Part shown: piece by piece, positions 6,560-15,158 of the stretch
How positions within the stretch are numbered: position 1 is the stretch's first letter
How the letters are laid out: each line of letters begins with the position of its first letter
DNA from: a virus
Virus record (IMG/VR): IMGVR_UViG_3300021605_000012
Span: 1-23,599 of that record
Reading direction: 5' to 3' (one strand)
Length of the DNA stretch: 23,599 nt
Notes under the pieces: generated by a model
What the model was told of the DNA's origin: nothing
Seen by the model: only the letters and a program-made list of their open reading frames with translations
The model's database searches: none
Made by a program: the position numbers and the translations under genes

Positions 6560-8400
6560 TTCTCCCTCTCAAACGTGTGTCCCAGACATCCGCCGATTCC
6601 GGCCATGACGTTGAGCATGCAGAGCGCGTCGCGGTAGTGGTCCGGTCGTTTTCCGATGCGAATCCATTTGGAAACCTTTCTGCCGGTATCCTTGTTCTCG
6701 CGCATCACTTTTTGATTTGCCCTCATCTGTGGCCAGAATCCGGTCGGCTTCTGGGTCGCTGGGTCAACGTAAGCGGCCATGTCCTCGATGTCTCCCGGCA
6801 CTTTGTAGGCCAGCGGCCCACCCATGAGCTTCTGGGCGTGAAGGTCGTGGAAGTAGTCGTTGCTCCATGATGCCCGCCAGCAGGCGTCGCGCACGCCGCC
6901 GATCCGTTCCGGCCTGCTCCACGGCTGGTAAAAAACCTGCCTCCCTTTCGTGTGCGGCCAATCCTTCCGGTCGCTCCCCAAGAGTTCCAGCCAATCGAAT
7001 TTGCTGCAAATCGCGTTCACGTCGGGCGTGTTGTCGGCACAGTCTATCCCGACGCGCCGGCCGCTGATCCCGAGTTCGATCTGTTTCGCGCGGAGGTCGT
7101 CGGCTGAGTTCAGCCGGCCAGCCCAGAGGATTTTCGGAATCCCGCTCTTGCTGAATGCCGCGGCCACCGCGACGAAATACTTGCCGTCGAGTTCCTGGTA
7201 GTCAGCCACGAGGAAACGCTGGTATTCGTCTTCCCAAGGAAATCCGGCGGGAAGTCCGGGAAAGCGGTCGTTGTTCTCGACAATCACGAAATCAGATGGC
7301 GGCGCGTCTGACTTGAACCCGCTGAATCTGTGCTCGGTTTCCTCCCAGAACTCTGCAAAATCTTTTTGGATGAGGATTTTCAGTTTCTCCAAATCACCAA
7401 GCCGCTTGGCAACATTCGCGCGCTTCCACCGCAATGCACGCTCGCCCCATGGGACGTAGTAAAGCGCATATCCGTGGACGTGGAACCCGGCGTGCTTCGG
7501 AAGGGCACGGTCGTTGGTCGGCACATAGATCGAGCTTTGCGCCAACTGTCGCCGCACTTCTGGCTTGTCTGGGAACTCGGTCGCGCATGGGCCGGGGCAT
7601 TTGTAGCGGGCGCTTTCCACGATGGCCTTTTCGTCAATCTCGCCGTCGGGTGTCTCGGCATTCTCCCAGCAGAGGTTTGCGTGCTTCCATGCTTCAACGT
7701 GCCCGCACTCGGGGCACACCATCGAGAACTCGCGCCGGTCTGTCCGCGACCATGCCTCTTCGAGTTCGGATAGGACGATTTCCCCGTTGCGTTCGACGAA
7801 GCGCGTTCCACCTTGCGAGACGATGACAACGCGCTGGTTCCAGCAGTCATGGGTGCGGGCGCGGGCTTCGCCGATGAAACCGTGAGGCATCATCCAGGCT
7901 TCATCGAGGAAAACATATCGGACAGATTTTCTTTGAAGCGCCTTCCATTTGGCCGAGCTGCAATAGAGGGTCATGTGGGGAAAGGCGATAAACCCGCGCT
8001 TGCGCTTATTTCGCGGGAGCCCGCGAATCATCCGGCGCAACTTGTCGATTCCGTCAATGATCGGGATCAGCCGTTCCTCCCAATAGGCGTCGGCTTCAAC
8101 GTCGTTTTGTAAAGTGAGAAGTATTCCGCCGGGGTCGGTATCAATCGCGCGGGCAATTGAAACATCAAACACGGTCGTTTTTCCCGCTCCGGTCGGCATG
8201 ATCAAAACAATCTCCTTGAATCGGTTGTCTGGAATCAAGTTTATCGGATCGCGTAGCCAAGGAGTTGCCGAAACGTCAAACTGGCTTGACCTTGCCGACT
8301 GTGGAGGTCTCACGAATTCCGCTCCCCACTCGCAGGCTGGGCGGCGGTCTTCCGGTTCCCATGCAGCCGCGTAAGAATCAATCAGTGCCTCCGCGCTCAT
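6556..8400 (-). CDS. Terminase large subunit, GpA family
   Basis: This 614-residue protein is the packaging motor and nuclease. The N-terminal ATPase has Walker A M-P-T-G-A-G-K-T (about 68-75) and Walker B V-F-L-D-E-A (163-168). A Cys-rich insert (CPECG near 230 and CPGPC near 270) can bind zinc, as seen in GpA-type terminases. The C-terminal nuclease half includes G-I-D-C-A-D-N-T-P-D-V, with acidic residues for metal. The length is close to lambda gpA (641). Its ATG overlaps the stop of the small subunit gene (8397-8400), and it is followed at once by the zinc-ribbon gene. Confidence 0.95.
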   Translation of the reverse strand: MSAEALIDSYAAAWEPEDRRPACEWGAEFVRPPQSARSSQFDVSATPWLRDPINLIPDNRFKEIVLIMPTGAGKTTVFDVSIARAIDTDPGGILLTLQNDVEADAYWEERLIPIIDGIDKLRRMIRGLPRNKRKRGFIAFPHMTLYCSSAKWKALQRKSVRYVFLDEAWMMPHGFIGEARARTHDCWNQRVVIVSQGGTRFVERNGEIVLSELEEAWSRTDRREFSMVCPECGHVEAWKHANLCWENAETPDGEIDEKAIVESARYKCPGPCATEFPDKPEVRRQLAQSSIYVPTNDRALPKHAGFHVHGYALYYVPWGERALRWKRANVAKRLGDLEKLKILIQKDFAEFWEETEHRFSGFKSDAPPSDFVIVENNDRFPGLPAGFPWEDEYQRFLVADYQELDGKYFVAVAAAFSKSGIPKILWAGRLNSADDLRAKQIELGISGRRVGIDCADNTPDVNAICSKFDWLELLGSDRKDWPHTKGRQVFYQPWSRPERIGGVRDACWRASWSNDYFHDLHAQKLMGGPLAYKVPGDIEDMAAYVDPATQKPTGFWPQMRANQKVMRENKDTGRKVSKWIRIGKRPDHYRDALCMLNVMAGIGGCLGHTFEREK

Positions 8401-9011
8401 GGCTTGGCGTAGATTTTCGAGAGGGCGTCATTGAGGGATTTGCATATCGAATCGTTCAAGGTTGATACCCGTCTTTCCATTTCGGCGGCCGGCAGTCCTT
8501 CCCATGTCGGAACATCGGCCTTGAATCGCAGGAGTTCGGATCTGGTTGCCGCTCCGATCCGCATTCCCTGTTCTCGTAGGAGGTCGTTGTGCGTGTAGGT
8601 TCCCCGTTCCACCTCGTTCTGGAATTCCAGCTTTTCGCACTGGGCTAGGAGGCGGCGGCATTCGAGAGAGGACTTCTCATCACCTCCAAGTGCGTCCCGG
8701 TTTTCGTCCAACCAAGGCCGAAGTTCCGAGATGCACACGCTCCCGTTGGACCGAAAGCCTGGGGCTCCGTTTTTCTTTGCCCGCTTCAAGTCCACCGGAG
8801 AGCAATCCATCATTGCCGCGGCAGCCGAGATGGATGCTGCCATGAGCCCGCCTTTGACTCTTTCGGGGGCCTCTTTCGTGGCGGCTTTGAGCATGTCGCT
8901 TTCCCGTTTGGTCGGGACTCCTCCGGCTGCCACTTTGTCCACAATGTTTTTGATCGTTGCCGCGTGGATCTCCTCGGCCTGCTTCGGGGTGATGCGGACG
9001 CGGGTTTTCAT
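8397..9011 (-). CDS. Terminase small subunit-like DNA-packaging protein
   Basis: This 204-residue protein lies directly before the large terminase gene and overlaps it by four bases. A central region (AAAMMDCSPVDLKRAKKNG, then G-S-V-C-I-S-E-L-R-P-W-L) looks like the winged helix of Nu1-type small terminases that read the packaging site. A helical C-terminal part (CEKLEFQNEVERGTYTHN) is typical of small subunits that bind the large subunit. I chose ATG 9011, which overlaps the upstream stop in an ATGA, over the GTG/ATG further upstream at 9032. Confidence 0.85.
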   Translation of the reverse strand: MKTRVRITPKQAEEIHAATIKNIVDKVAAGGVPTKRESDMLKAATKEAPERVKGGLMAASISAAAAMMDCSPVDLKRAKKNGAPGFRSNGSVCISELRPWLDENRDALGGDEKSSLECRRLLAQCEKLEFQNEVERGTYTHNDLLREQGMRIGAATRSELLRFKADVPTWEGLPAAEMERRVSTLNDSICKSLNDALSKIYAKP

Positions 9012-9643
9012 GGGATCAGTTTGGCGATCCATTCCCGGTGGAAGTCGTAAAGTTCAACATCATGGACGGCGGTGATTTGCTCGATGTTGTCGCTGCTCCG
9101 CAGGTTCGCGCTCGTTTCGATCACGAGTCCGCAATCGAATAGCGCAACTTTCGCGTGGTTTCGCGCTTTCGCGATTTTCCATTTTCGCCCGATTGCGGCT
9201 TGTTCCATCGCGCCCATGATCGGCTTGTTCACGTTCGCGAAATAGTCGGAGATGAGAAAATCCAGTTGGCGGATTCGTCCATCGTCAATCGCGAGTTTGA
9301 GCGCGTCCACGTTCCCGACGCTCAGGCTCAAGGTCGCGAGCGTGAGCTTCTTCGGTTTGATGGCCGTGCAAAGTTGGATCAGGAGTTCGCAGAAAACGAA
9401 GTTTCCTGGCGTCACCGCGTGGAGTTGGCTGCCGGGTTCAAGGTCGGAAATTGCGAGGCAAAGCGTTCTGGCATTTTCTGCTTTGATCAGCATCCGGCGA
9501 GCGGCCCGCTTCCGCGCGTTCAGCGCGTCGTAAACTTTTCGCACGATGTGTCGCGGTGCAACTTCAAAAGCAAAGTCGCGCGGGCGGCTGAGTCTGGATA
9601 ATGACTCGGCCAATGTCGTTTGACTTTGTTTCTTTTTGCTCAT
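9008..9643 (-). CDS. Phospholipase D-like (HKD) protein
   Basis: With ATG 9643 the protein has 211 residues. It ends with one HKD motif: R-N-H163-A-K165-V-A-L-F-D170, followed by E-T-S-A-N-L-R-S-S-D-N-I-E-Q, the glycine/asparagine strand usual in the PLD nuclease family. Single-HKD proteins act as dimers and are often DNA or RNA nucleases. Its place just before the terminase genes suggests a role in packaging or DNA processing (inference). A longer version from TTG 9682, with GAGG only 3 bases upstream, is possible. Confidence 0.82.
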   Translation of the reverse strand: MSKKKQSQTTLAESLSRLSRPRDFAFEVAPRHIVRKVYDALNARKRAARRMLIKAENARTLCLAISDLEPGSQLHAVTPGNFVFCELLIQLCTAIKPKKLTLATLSLSVGNVDALKLAIDDGRIRQLDFLISDYFANVNKPIMGAMEQAAIGRKWKIAKARNHAKVALFDCGLVIETSANLRSSDNIEQITAVHDVELYDFHREWIAKLIP

Positions 9644-9757
9644 CTTGGTGGGTGATTTCGGATTTTGCAGCTTTTTATACAAAACCTCATCGTCTTCGCG
9701 GGCACTTGCTGGCTAATAGGGGTAAAAAGAGAGTCCCCATGACGGTGTAGTGTTGTT

Positions 9758-10675
9758 TTATATACACAATGCGAGATGTAATTGAGGTTGAGTGATCGAG
9801 TCTGACTTCTCCATGTTGTCCTTGGCTGGTAGCGGGCGCAGATTCATCCAATTACAGGCAAGTATGAGGTGATTTCTGTCAGCGAGGTTGAATGAGGCCA
9901 ATGGCTGGATGTGATCTATATGCCAAAAAGATCCGTAGTTTTCCCACGTCATGCCCCTCTTGAATTGTGCTTCGATGTATTGCTTTAGCTGTTTTCCCGT
10001 GCATCCAATGAGTGAATTGAACGAATGAGATTCTAGTCTGACAATTTTGCGGATTCTCGCTCGCAAATTATGGCGGACCTTGCTTGTTGGCTGTTTTCGT
10101 CCTCTCCTTGCATATTCTCTTTTCCTTTCAGGAGAGAGTGTTGCTCTCCATAATTTGGCTAGCTCTTTACGGCGAACCGGGTTGTTTCGATACCATTGCC
10201 TGTTTTGCTCTAATTTCCTTTCTTTGCGCTCAGGGTCCGACTTTACTTTCTCCCACGTTCTGCGGGCGCTTGCCCGGCTTCTCGCCTTTGATTGCTCGTG
10301 ATTTATCCAGTAGCGCGCCATTCCGTCAGATAACGATTTATCAAGACCAAATCTGGCCGCGTTTATCCCCGTCCAGTAATTGTCGACCACGCCGCTCCAT
10401 TCGCGATTGAAGTCCGCTTCCATTTCTCGCAGTTCCGTTTTTGTGTATCCACAAGGTAGAACTTCAGCAATCCTGCCGCCTCCACGTCTCGGGATATTTG
10501 CCGTTTTATACAATCCTCTGCGTTTCAGTAAGGCTTCGCAAAATTTCTTCGACACAGGGAGGCGCTTTGCGATCAGTGCTGAACCAATCAATTCGTCGCA
10601 ATACATCCGTACAATCTCATCCCCGTGCAGGACTTCCAATTCTGACGGCTTACTGATGTATCGTCCGGTCGGCAT
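9758..10675 (-). CDS. HNH endonuclease
   Basis: This 305-residue protein has a basic central region full of Arg/Lys (residues about 130-215) and a C-terminal HNH module. The module reads W-E-N-Y-G, then W-H-I-D-H-I-Q-P, and later C-N-W-M-N-L-R-P-L, with K-D-N-M-E-K. That is the HNH order, H-I-D-H as the first His pair, N-L-R as the Asn. The N-terminal half could hold DNA-binding helices. ATG 10675 is preferred over 10732 because a very strong GGGGGGAAGG ribosome site lies 6 bases upstream and it avoids overlap with the upstream gene. A free-standing homing endonuclease or a packaging-linked HNH nuclease both fit. Confidence 0.88.
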   Translation of the reverse strand: MPTGRYISKPSELEVLHGDEIVRMYCDELIGSALIAKRLPVSKKFCEALLKRRGLYKTANIPRRGGGRIAEVLPCGYTKTELREMEADFNREWSGVVDNYWTGINAARFGLDKSLSDGMARYWINHEQSKARSRASARRTWEKVKSDPERKERKLEQNRQWYRNNPVRRKELAKLWRATLSPERKREYARRGRKQPTSKVRHNLRARIRKIVRLESHSFNSLIGCTGKQLKQYIEAQFKRGMTWENYGSFWHIDHIQPLASFNLADRNHLILACNWMNLRPLPAKDNMEKSDSITQPQLHLALCI

Positions 10676-10676
10676 T

Positions 10677-11210
10677 TCAAACCTTCCCCCCTGCCTGTAT
10701 GAAAAGCTGCACGATGGGCTTTGCCTTCTCAATGAACGTGACCCGGCGCATCTCGTCCCACTCTTTGAGCGGGTTGTGTTCGATGGCTGCGGTCAGGCTA
10801 CCGGTTGCCCTGAGAAGGAGTGATAGCCACTGCTGCTTCTCCTCCTTTGCGTTCTGCTCGATGCGCTCTGGCTTCGGCAATGCTCCGCATTCCACCATCA
10901 GCGCCTTGAGTGAACCGATGCCGCCGGCAATGTCCTCGATTGGTTCCGGGTTTGCCTTGGCGAATGACATGTAATTCCTCGCCGTCTGGTCGGTGAAATT
11001 CAAAACGGGATTTGAATTTGAATTGCTGGCGAACATGCCGAGCCACGACCCATGAGGCGTTGCCTCCTTGAGTTCGAGGAGATAGATCCCTGTCTCGCGC
11101 ATCTTGTTTGCGCCTTCAACCAGGTTTGATTTGAGAGATTCGCCACACTGCATTGCTGCGCTGTGGGCAGTGTTGATCTTTGTTACGAGTGATGTTGTGA
11201 GTTCGTTCAT
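10677..11210 (-). CDS. DUF3102-like phage protein
   Basis: This 177-residue protein has an N-terminal INTAHSAAMQCGESLKSN helix and the E-G-A-N-K-M-R-E-T-G-I-Y-L-L-E-L-K / H-G-S-W-L-G-M-F pattern typical of DUF3102-type proteins, found in phages and plasmids near ParB-like genes. A C-terminal helix pair follows. The function of the family is unknown; a DNA-binding or regulatory role is usual speculation. The start overlaps the upstream stop by four bases (11207-11210). Confidence 0.8.
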   Translation of the reverse strand: MNELTTSLVTKINTAHSAAMQCGESLKSNLVEGANKMRETGIYLLELKEATPHGSWLGMFASNSNSNPVLNFTDQTARNYMSFAKANPEPIEDIAGGIGSLKALMVECGALPKPERIEQNAKEEKQQWLSLLLRATGSLTAAIEHNPLKEWDEMRRVTFIEKAKPIVQLFIQAGGKV

Positions 11211-11602
11211 TGGAGTTGTGACTTTCTGGTTTTGTGATAAGTGGCGCGTGCTTCGGTTTTCTTCTGCCCATCGAGAATGTCCATGTGGTTGTTTCGCTGG
11301 AATGCCTTGACGTGATGATTGGCAATCTGGCGATCAACCTTGTGCATCTTGGGAAGATCATTGAACCCGAGTCCATCCACAGTGACGTGACGTAATGCGA
11401 TGCACGCTATGTCGAGCCTTAGCCCGCGCTCTGTGTCTGTCTTGGCGTCCTTCAGGTATTGCAGAACGCCCTGCATGAATACGATGACTTGTATCTTTGC
11501 GTCCCTGATTGGATTTGGAGTTATCGCGAACGGTTCGATGGTATCAATGGGATCATCTCTGAATGATGCGATCTCTGAATCTTCTTCGAGCTGGGTGAAC
11601 AT
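11207..11602 (-). CDS. Unknown phage protein
   Basis: From ATG 11602 the protein has 131 residues. It has an acidic N-terminus (QLEEDSEIASF), a hydrophobic helix (VIVFMQGVLQYL), a further helix (LDIACIALRHVTVDGLG) and a basic C-terminus that may contain an HTH-like pair (KVDRQIANHHVKAFQRN). I do not recognise the family. A TTG at 11680 would extend it by 26 residues, and neither start has a good ribosome site. It is coupled to the next gene by a four-base overlap. Confidence 0.72.
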   Translation of the reverse strand: MFTQLEEDSEIASFRDDPIDTIEPFAITPNPIRDAKIQVIVFMQGVLQYLKDAKTDTERGLRLDIACIALRHVTVDGLGFNDLPKMHKVDRQIANHHVKAFQRNNHMDILDGQKKTEARATYHKTRKSQLQ

Positions 11603-11703
11603 ATTGGTCGGCGGTTGCGGAGTGCTGGACGAAAGTTTGAATTGCAAGCTATTTTTTGCGAATCGTCTAAATTCCCTCAACTTCGATCACCGTGCGCTCT
11701 TCC

Positions 11704-12186
11704 TCATAAATTATTCCGGCGGGACCATTCCCCGATCAGCGCCGCATCCACGATCCCGTCATGGGCGACACGGCAGCGATCTGAGGCGAGGAAGGATTCA
11801 CTCGGCCAGAGCTGGCGTGCGGCGGCCAGCGCCCTCGGTTTGCTATCCCCCGCCTTGCATCCGGGGAGCAGTTCCTTCTGCCATGCCTGGGGGGTGATGC
11901 GGTGCCACCTGAGCCCCTTGAGCACGCACAAGGAGCGCAGTGCGTGGAACGATCCCGCCATCGAGGTGGCGGCCTTGGCGCTCTTGCTGCCTCCCGGCTC
12001 CTCGATCGTGACCGTGAGCTTGTGCCGGCCTAATCCCTCCAGCCACTGCCAGACGGAAAGGATGTCGATCTCGTTTCCTTTTCTGGACTTGAGTGTCGGC
12101 ATGGGGAGGACAGAGACGATCTGGGAGTGTGGGGAGATGGCGGCCAGAGCGCCGCTGACACCATTGTCGATGCCGATGTAAGTCAT
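11704..12186 (-). CDS. RuvC-like Holliday junction resolvase
   Basis: This 160-residue protein has the RNase H fold pattern of phage RuvC-type resolvases. G-I-D7-N-G-V-S-G-A-L-A is the first strand with the catalytic Asp, V-T-I-E62-E-P the second acidic site, and H142-D143-G-I-V-D147-A-A-L the C-terminal acidic pair. Such enzymes cut branched DNA before packaging. ATG 12186 overlaps the dnaB stop as ATGA; a GTG/ATG 15 bases upstream is less likely. Position after the helicase fits a replication-recombination operon. Confidence 0.9.
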   Translation of the reverse strand: MTYIGIDNGVSGALAAISPHSQIVSVLPMPTLKSRKGNEIDILSVWQWLEGLGRHKLTVTIEEPGGSKSAKAATSMAGSFHALRSLCVLKGLRWHRITPQAWQKELLPGCKAGDSKPRALAAARQLWPSESFLASDRCRVAHDGIVDAALIGEWSRRNNL

Positions 12187-13460
12187 GGCATTGGCTCCCA
12201 TTCAAAGCGAAACTGGCTTCCAATCATGCGAGCGGAAGTGCTTTTGTCGCGCTCACCGTTGCGGTTCTTCTTGGTGACAATCGAAGTCTTCCCGGCATCG
12301 TGGAGAATCAGCAGGACGTAATCCGCGTGCATCCCGATTGCGCGGGACTCGCGGAGAAGGCCATCGTCGTTGAGTTGCGAAGCGGTAGCAACGGCGACAT
12401 TGTGCGACAGCGAAAGGAGTTTGAGCCTACGGCAAACCTCGCTCACCTGCTGCTCCCGGTTGTCGTTCTTTCCCTTGGCCGTCGAACTGGCGAGCTGGAT
12501 GTAATCGACAACGACAAGATCGACGCCGGTTGTCGCCTTCAAGTCGGAAATGTCGGCCTCGATGTCCTCGATGCTGCTGATGTTGTCGCGGATGTGGAGT
12601 TTTAATCCGGCGAGCTTGGTGATCGCGTTACGGATCGCGACGTTCTCTGCGGTAGTCTTGATTTCGTCGGGCCGTAGGATCTGGCACTTACCGGCGCAGG
12701 AAGCCATGCGGTTGATGACCTGATCTGCGGACATTTCGAGCGAGTAGATCGCGACGGACTTGCCTTCGATGGCGGATTCCAATGCAAGCTGCAGTAGCAG
12801 AATCGACTTTCCGCCAGAAGTCTCGGCGGCAACGACTGCCAGCGTCTTGCGCTCGATGCCTCCTTTCAAGACGAGTTCGTCCAGGCCATAGACGCCGAAG
12901 CCGAAGCGTTCAGGAGCTTCTTTGGATTCCAGCTTTGTGACGAAATCGGAAAGCTGATCCTTGAACGTTGCAACCGGAGCGTCGTCACCAGAAGCGGCGA
13001 GGAGTTCTGAAGCGATGGCAGCGAGGTCGGCGCGTCCTGTGGCGATGTCGCGCTCGTTACCGGAAGTGACGGCCAGCGCCTTTCGGTAGGCTCTCGCCTT
13101 CGCCAAGTCCTGCCGGAAGTCCGAAAGGATGCCTGAGCTGGGAGTCGGGTAGGCGATGAAGACTTCCGTCAGGTAGGACGGTCCACCGGCATCTGCGAGC
13201 TTGCCGTTGTCTTCCAGCATGGCCTGAAGCGCGAACAGATCGCCATTCGGCTTTCCTTGGTTTTTGCAGGCGCGGATGGTTCGGAGGATGAGCTGGTGGG
13301 CCGGGTTCAGGAACAGGTCTTCCGTCCATGTGGAATTGAGTAGTCGCCAATCCTGACAGAGAATCGAAATTGACGCCATTTCTGCCGCCTCGTTTCTCGG
13401 AAGTGGTTTTGGTGATTCCTGCCGGTTGTCCTGGCGGGTGAAATTGTTTTCGGTTTTCAT
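12183..13460 (-). CDS. dnaB: Replicative DNA helicase (DnaB family)
   Basis: This 425-residue protein has an N-terminal helical domain (about 20-110; shorter than bacterial DnaB) and a RecA-type motor. Walker A is A-E-T-S-G-G-K-S (212-219), a slightly atypical form with S-G-G-K-S. The L-E-M-S box follows at about 241, then Walker B V-V-V-D-Y-I-Q-L (316-323), and a sensor stretch with A-T-A-S-Q-L. It unwinds DNA at the phage fork. The gene lies directly after a candidate origin and after a replisome-organiser-like gene, as in lambda-type O-P modules. No Shine-Dalgarno is seen before ATG 13460. Confidence 0.93.
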   Translation of the reverse strand: MKTENNFTRQDNRQESPKPLPRNEAAEMASISILCQDWRLLNSTWTEDLFLNPAHQLILRTIRACKNQGKPNGDLFALQAMLEDNGKLADAGGPSYLTEVFIAYPTPSSGILSDFRQDLAKARAYRKALAVTSGNERDIATGRADLAAIASELLAASGDDAPVATFKDQLSDFVTKLESKEAPERFGFGVYGLDELVLKGGIERKTLAVVAAETSGGKSILLLQLALESAIEGKSVAIYSLEMSADQVINRMASCAGKCQILRPDEIKTTAENVAIRNAITKLAGLKLHIRDNISSIEDIEADISDLKATTGVDLVVVDYIQLASSTAKGKNDNREQQVSEVCRRLKLLSLSHNVAVATASQLNDDGLLRESRAIGMHADYVLLILHDAGKTSIVTKKNRNGERDKSTSARMIGSQFRFEWEPMP

Positions 13461-13480
13461 CGGTGGTTTTTGGAGTGGTC

Positions 13481-13542
13481 GGCGCTTGCGATGCGCCTCT
13501 TGGCGCAGCGCGAAAGCGCTACTTCCGAAGGAAGTATCCTTC
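13481..13542. promoter_or_regulatory. Chain of alternative hairpins ahead of dnaB
   Basis: Five short inverted repeats lie side by side: GGCGC/GCGCC (13481-13485 with 13493-13497), TGCGCC/GGCGCA (13492-13497 with 13502-13507), AGCGC-GAAA-GCGCT (13507-13520, a GNRA-type loop), ACTTCC-gaa-GGAAGT (13521-13535) and GAAGGA/TCCTTC (13527-13532 with 13537-13542). The first two share an arm, as do the last two, so only one of each pair can form at a time. This could be part of a replication origin or an attenuator in the dnaB leader. Confidence 0.5.
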
Positions 13543-13559
13543 CTTCTATCTCAAGAGTG

Positions 13560-13600
13560 TAGGTTACATTTAGGTTATACATTAGGTTATGGTTAGGTTA
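13560..13600. repeat. Four TAGGTTA iterons, candidate replication origin
   Basis: TAGGTTA is repeated at 13560-13566, 13571-13577, 13583-13589 and 13594-13600, with start-to-start spacings of 11, 12 and 11 bases, close to one helical turn. The stretch is AT-rich compared with its surroundings. It lies between the organiser-like gene and dnaB, where an initiator would be expected to bind. An origin function is inferred. Confidence 0.6.
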
Positions 13601-13611
13601 TTTTACTCTGT

Positions 13612-14010
13612 TCAGAGTCTGAAATTCTTGGCCGGATTCTTGTCCTTTTTCGGCTTTTCCTGACGCTCTTTTTCGGCCTGTTTTTCGCTCTGTTTTGGGC
13701 GGCCTCCAAACCGTCCGTTTTGAGACGAAGAAAACAGCTTTTTGTGGACATCCTTCCAGCCGCGCATGGTGATATTTTCTCCGTCTCTCTCAATGAGCCG
13801 CAAAGCCGTCAAGGTGCCCTCGAAGGCGTCAACCTTGCCGTTGAGCCCGGTTATCGCTTTTAGGATGTCTGGCGTGGCCCTGAACGTCTCAGCGCGGCGC
13901 TCGTAGCAGTGCGCCCATAGCCGGATTAGCGCCAGCACGCCTTCCGTCCCGTGCTCGGCCTGCAACGTCACTGTTTTCCAGTGGTGGAAGAAGTCGGGGG
14001 AGAGGATCAT
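13612..14010 (-). CDS. Replisome-organiser-like protein (winged-helix initiator candidate)
   Basis: This 132-residue protein has an N-terminal winged-helix-like domain (PDFFHHWKTVTLQAEHG, ATPDILKAITGLNGK, RLIERDG) similar to the N-terminal part of phage replisome organisers, and a highly basic, Lys/Glu-rich tail from about residue 100. The stop is 12 bases from the nearest iteron, and the helicase gene is next, so it is a good candidate for the protein that binds the TAGGTTA repeats and loads DnaB. Loader function cannot be read from the sequence. The start overlaps the upstream stop by four bases. Confidence 0.78.
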   Translation of the reverse strand: MILSPDFFHHWKTVTLQAEHGTEGVLALIRLWAHCYERRAETFRATPDILKAITGLNGKVDAFEGTLTALRLIERDGENITMRGWKDVHKKLFSSSQNGRFGGRPKQSEKQAEKERQEKPKKDKNPAKNFRL

Positions 14011-14288
14011 GGATCGCTAGGCGTGATATTGAATTGTGTGTCGCCATCCGCGAGGGTGGCGTAATTGAACGTCTCATCCGGCATCCGGGGGAGTTGCCCC
14101 CGGATGATGCGTGTGCAGGTTCCTGTCATCGCGATGTCGATTGCCTTTTGATTTGCGGACTTCTCATCCGTGGCAATCTTTGCAAATGTCCAGGTGAAGC
14201 TCCCCACCGGCCTCTCCATAATCAGGAAATAATCACGGATAGGGTCAAGGGTTGCTTGGTAGGCTATAAGCTCGGAGTGGGTTTTCAT
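14007..14288 (-). CDS. Small unknown phage protein
   Basis: This 93-residue protein starts MKTHSELIAYQATLDPIRDYF. ATG 14288 overlaps the stop of the upstream ParB-like gene as ATGA, so the longer reading frame back to 14387 is not used. It has an aromatic stretch FTWTFAKIATDEKSANQKAIDIAM and a polar end. No family is recognised. The stop overlaps the organiser-like gene start. Confidence 0.75.
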   Translation of the reverse strand: MKTHSELIAYQATLDPIRDYFLIMERPVGSFTWTFAKIATDEKSANQKAIDIAMTGTCTRIIRGQLPRMPDETFNYATLADGDTQFNITPSDP

Positions 14289-15151
14289 TTGCGGAATTTG
14301 TCTGGAGCCGGGACTTCCTTCATTGTTGCAAGCTTCACCGATCGGCGTTCTTCTCCCCGCATGAAAGTATTCCAGAATGCTACGCACACGGAGTAGATCG
14401 CTTTCGCTCTATCCGGCCCGCCTCCCGTGGCGCTTCCGCCCACTTCGTTTTTCAGCAACTGGTCACGGAGCGTTCTCGTAGAACCACGAATGTTGTCCCC
14501 GGTTTTCAGCGCCCACCAAAAAGACTGCGCTTCTTCCGCATTAGCCCGCCAGGTTGCGATCATAGCCGCAACAACAGGGACTTTCATCAAGTGCCGCTCA
14601 TCAGAGAACTGGTGAACCCAAATAACGGCATCTTCGTTCTCGATCACAAGCTCGGGCTTTCTCTCTTTATGCGTAGGCTGTCCGCTGAATCGCGGAGAAT
14701 CCCCGTCCCCAAGAATATGCAATGCAGACCCGCAACACTGAAGTGTCCGTAACGGCATTTCTTGAAGCCCTTCGTTGAAAAACCCACGCGCCGCACACAT
14801 AATATGCTGCTCGGTTCTGGTGCCGTGGACATCAAAGCTCGCGAACAGGTGCCAGGCATCTTCATTCGTTTCACACTTCCAGTGGGACACTGTAGCGGGG
14901 AAAGGCTTCCCATGCAGAATGATTGCCTGGGCACAGTGCTGGCCGTTTGCGAGATATTTAGACCCACAGGGCAGCGTCATAATCGAAAACTCAACAGGCC
15001 GCATTCTGCGAGAGTGCATGAGGTCTGCATAGTGCCTTGCCTTGAGAGGGTGAAGCCTCCTTTGTCCAGGGAAGTTGTTGATTGCAAGAAGTTCCCTAGC
15101 CTCTTCCGGCGTGACGTTTCTGACTTGGATTTGATTGGTTAGTTTGAACAT
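14285..15151 (-). CDS. ParB-like nuclease-domain protein
   Basis: This 288-residue protein carries a ParB/sulfiredoxin-like motif: L-A-N-G-Q-H-C-A-Q-A-I (68-77), which matches the 'NGQHRL.A' box, with a preceding R-R-L-H-P-L-K-A-R-H-Y-A-D-L-M segment as the usual first part. The C-terminal helical domain is unlike plasmid ParB and has no clear HTH. Stand-alone proteins of this kind in phages often act as DNA-binding regulators or nucleases. It lies 7 bases after another ParB-like gene. ATG 15151 has an AT-rich leader. Confidence 0.82.
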   Translation of the reverse strand: MFKLTNQIQVRNVTPEEARELLAINNFPGQRRLHPLKARHYADLMHSRRMRPVEFSIMTLPCGSKYLANGQHCAQAIILHGKPFPATVSHWKCETNEDAWHLFASFDVHGTRTEQHIMCAARGFFNEGLQEMPLRTLQCCGSALHILGDGDSPRFSGQPTHKERKPELVIENEDAVIWVHQFSDERHLMKVPVVAAMIATWRANAEEAQSFWWALKTGDNIRGSTRTLRDQLLKNEVGGSATGGGPDRAKAIYSVCVAFWNTFMRGEERRSVKLATMKEVPAPDKFRK

Positions 15152-15158
15152 ATATTTT

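Noticed and set aside
9683-9757. Possible terminator GGGG...CCCC between the HNH and HKD genes
   Set aside because: Only four pairs with a 12-base loop, and the T-run is in the loop instead of after the stem.
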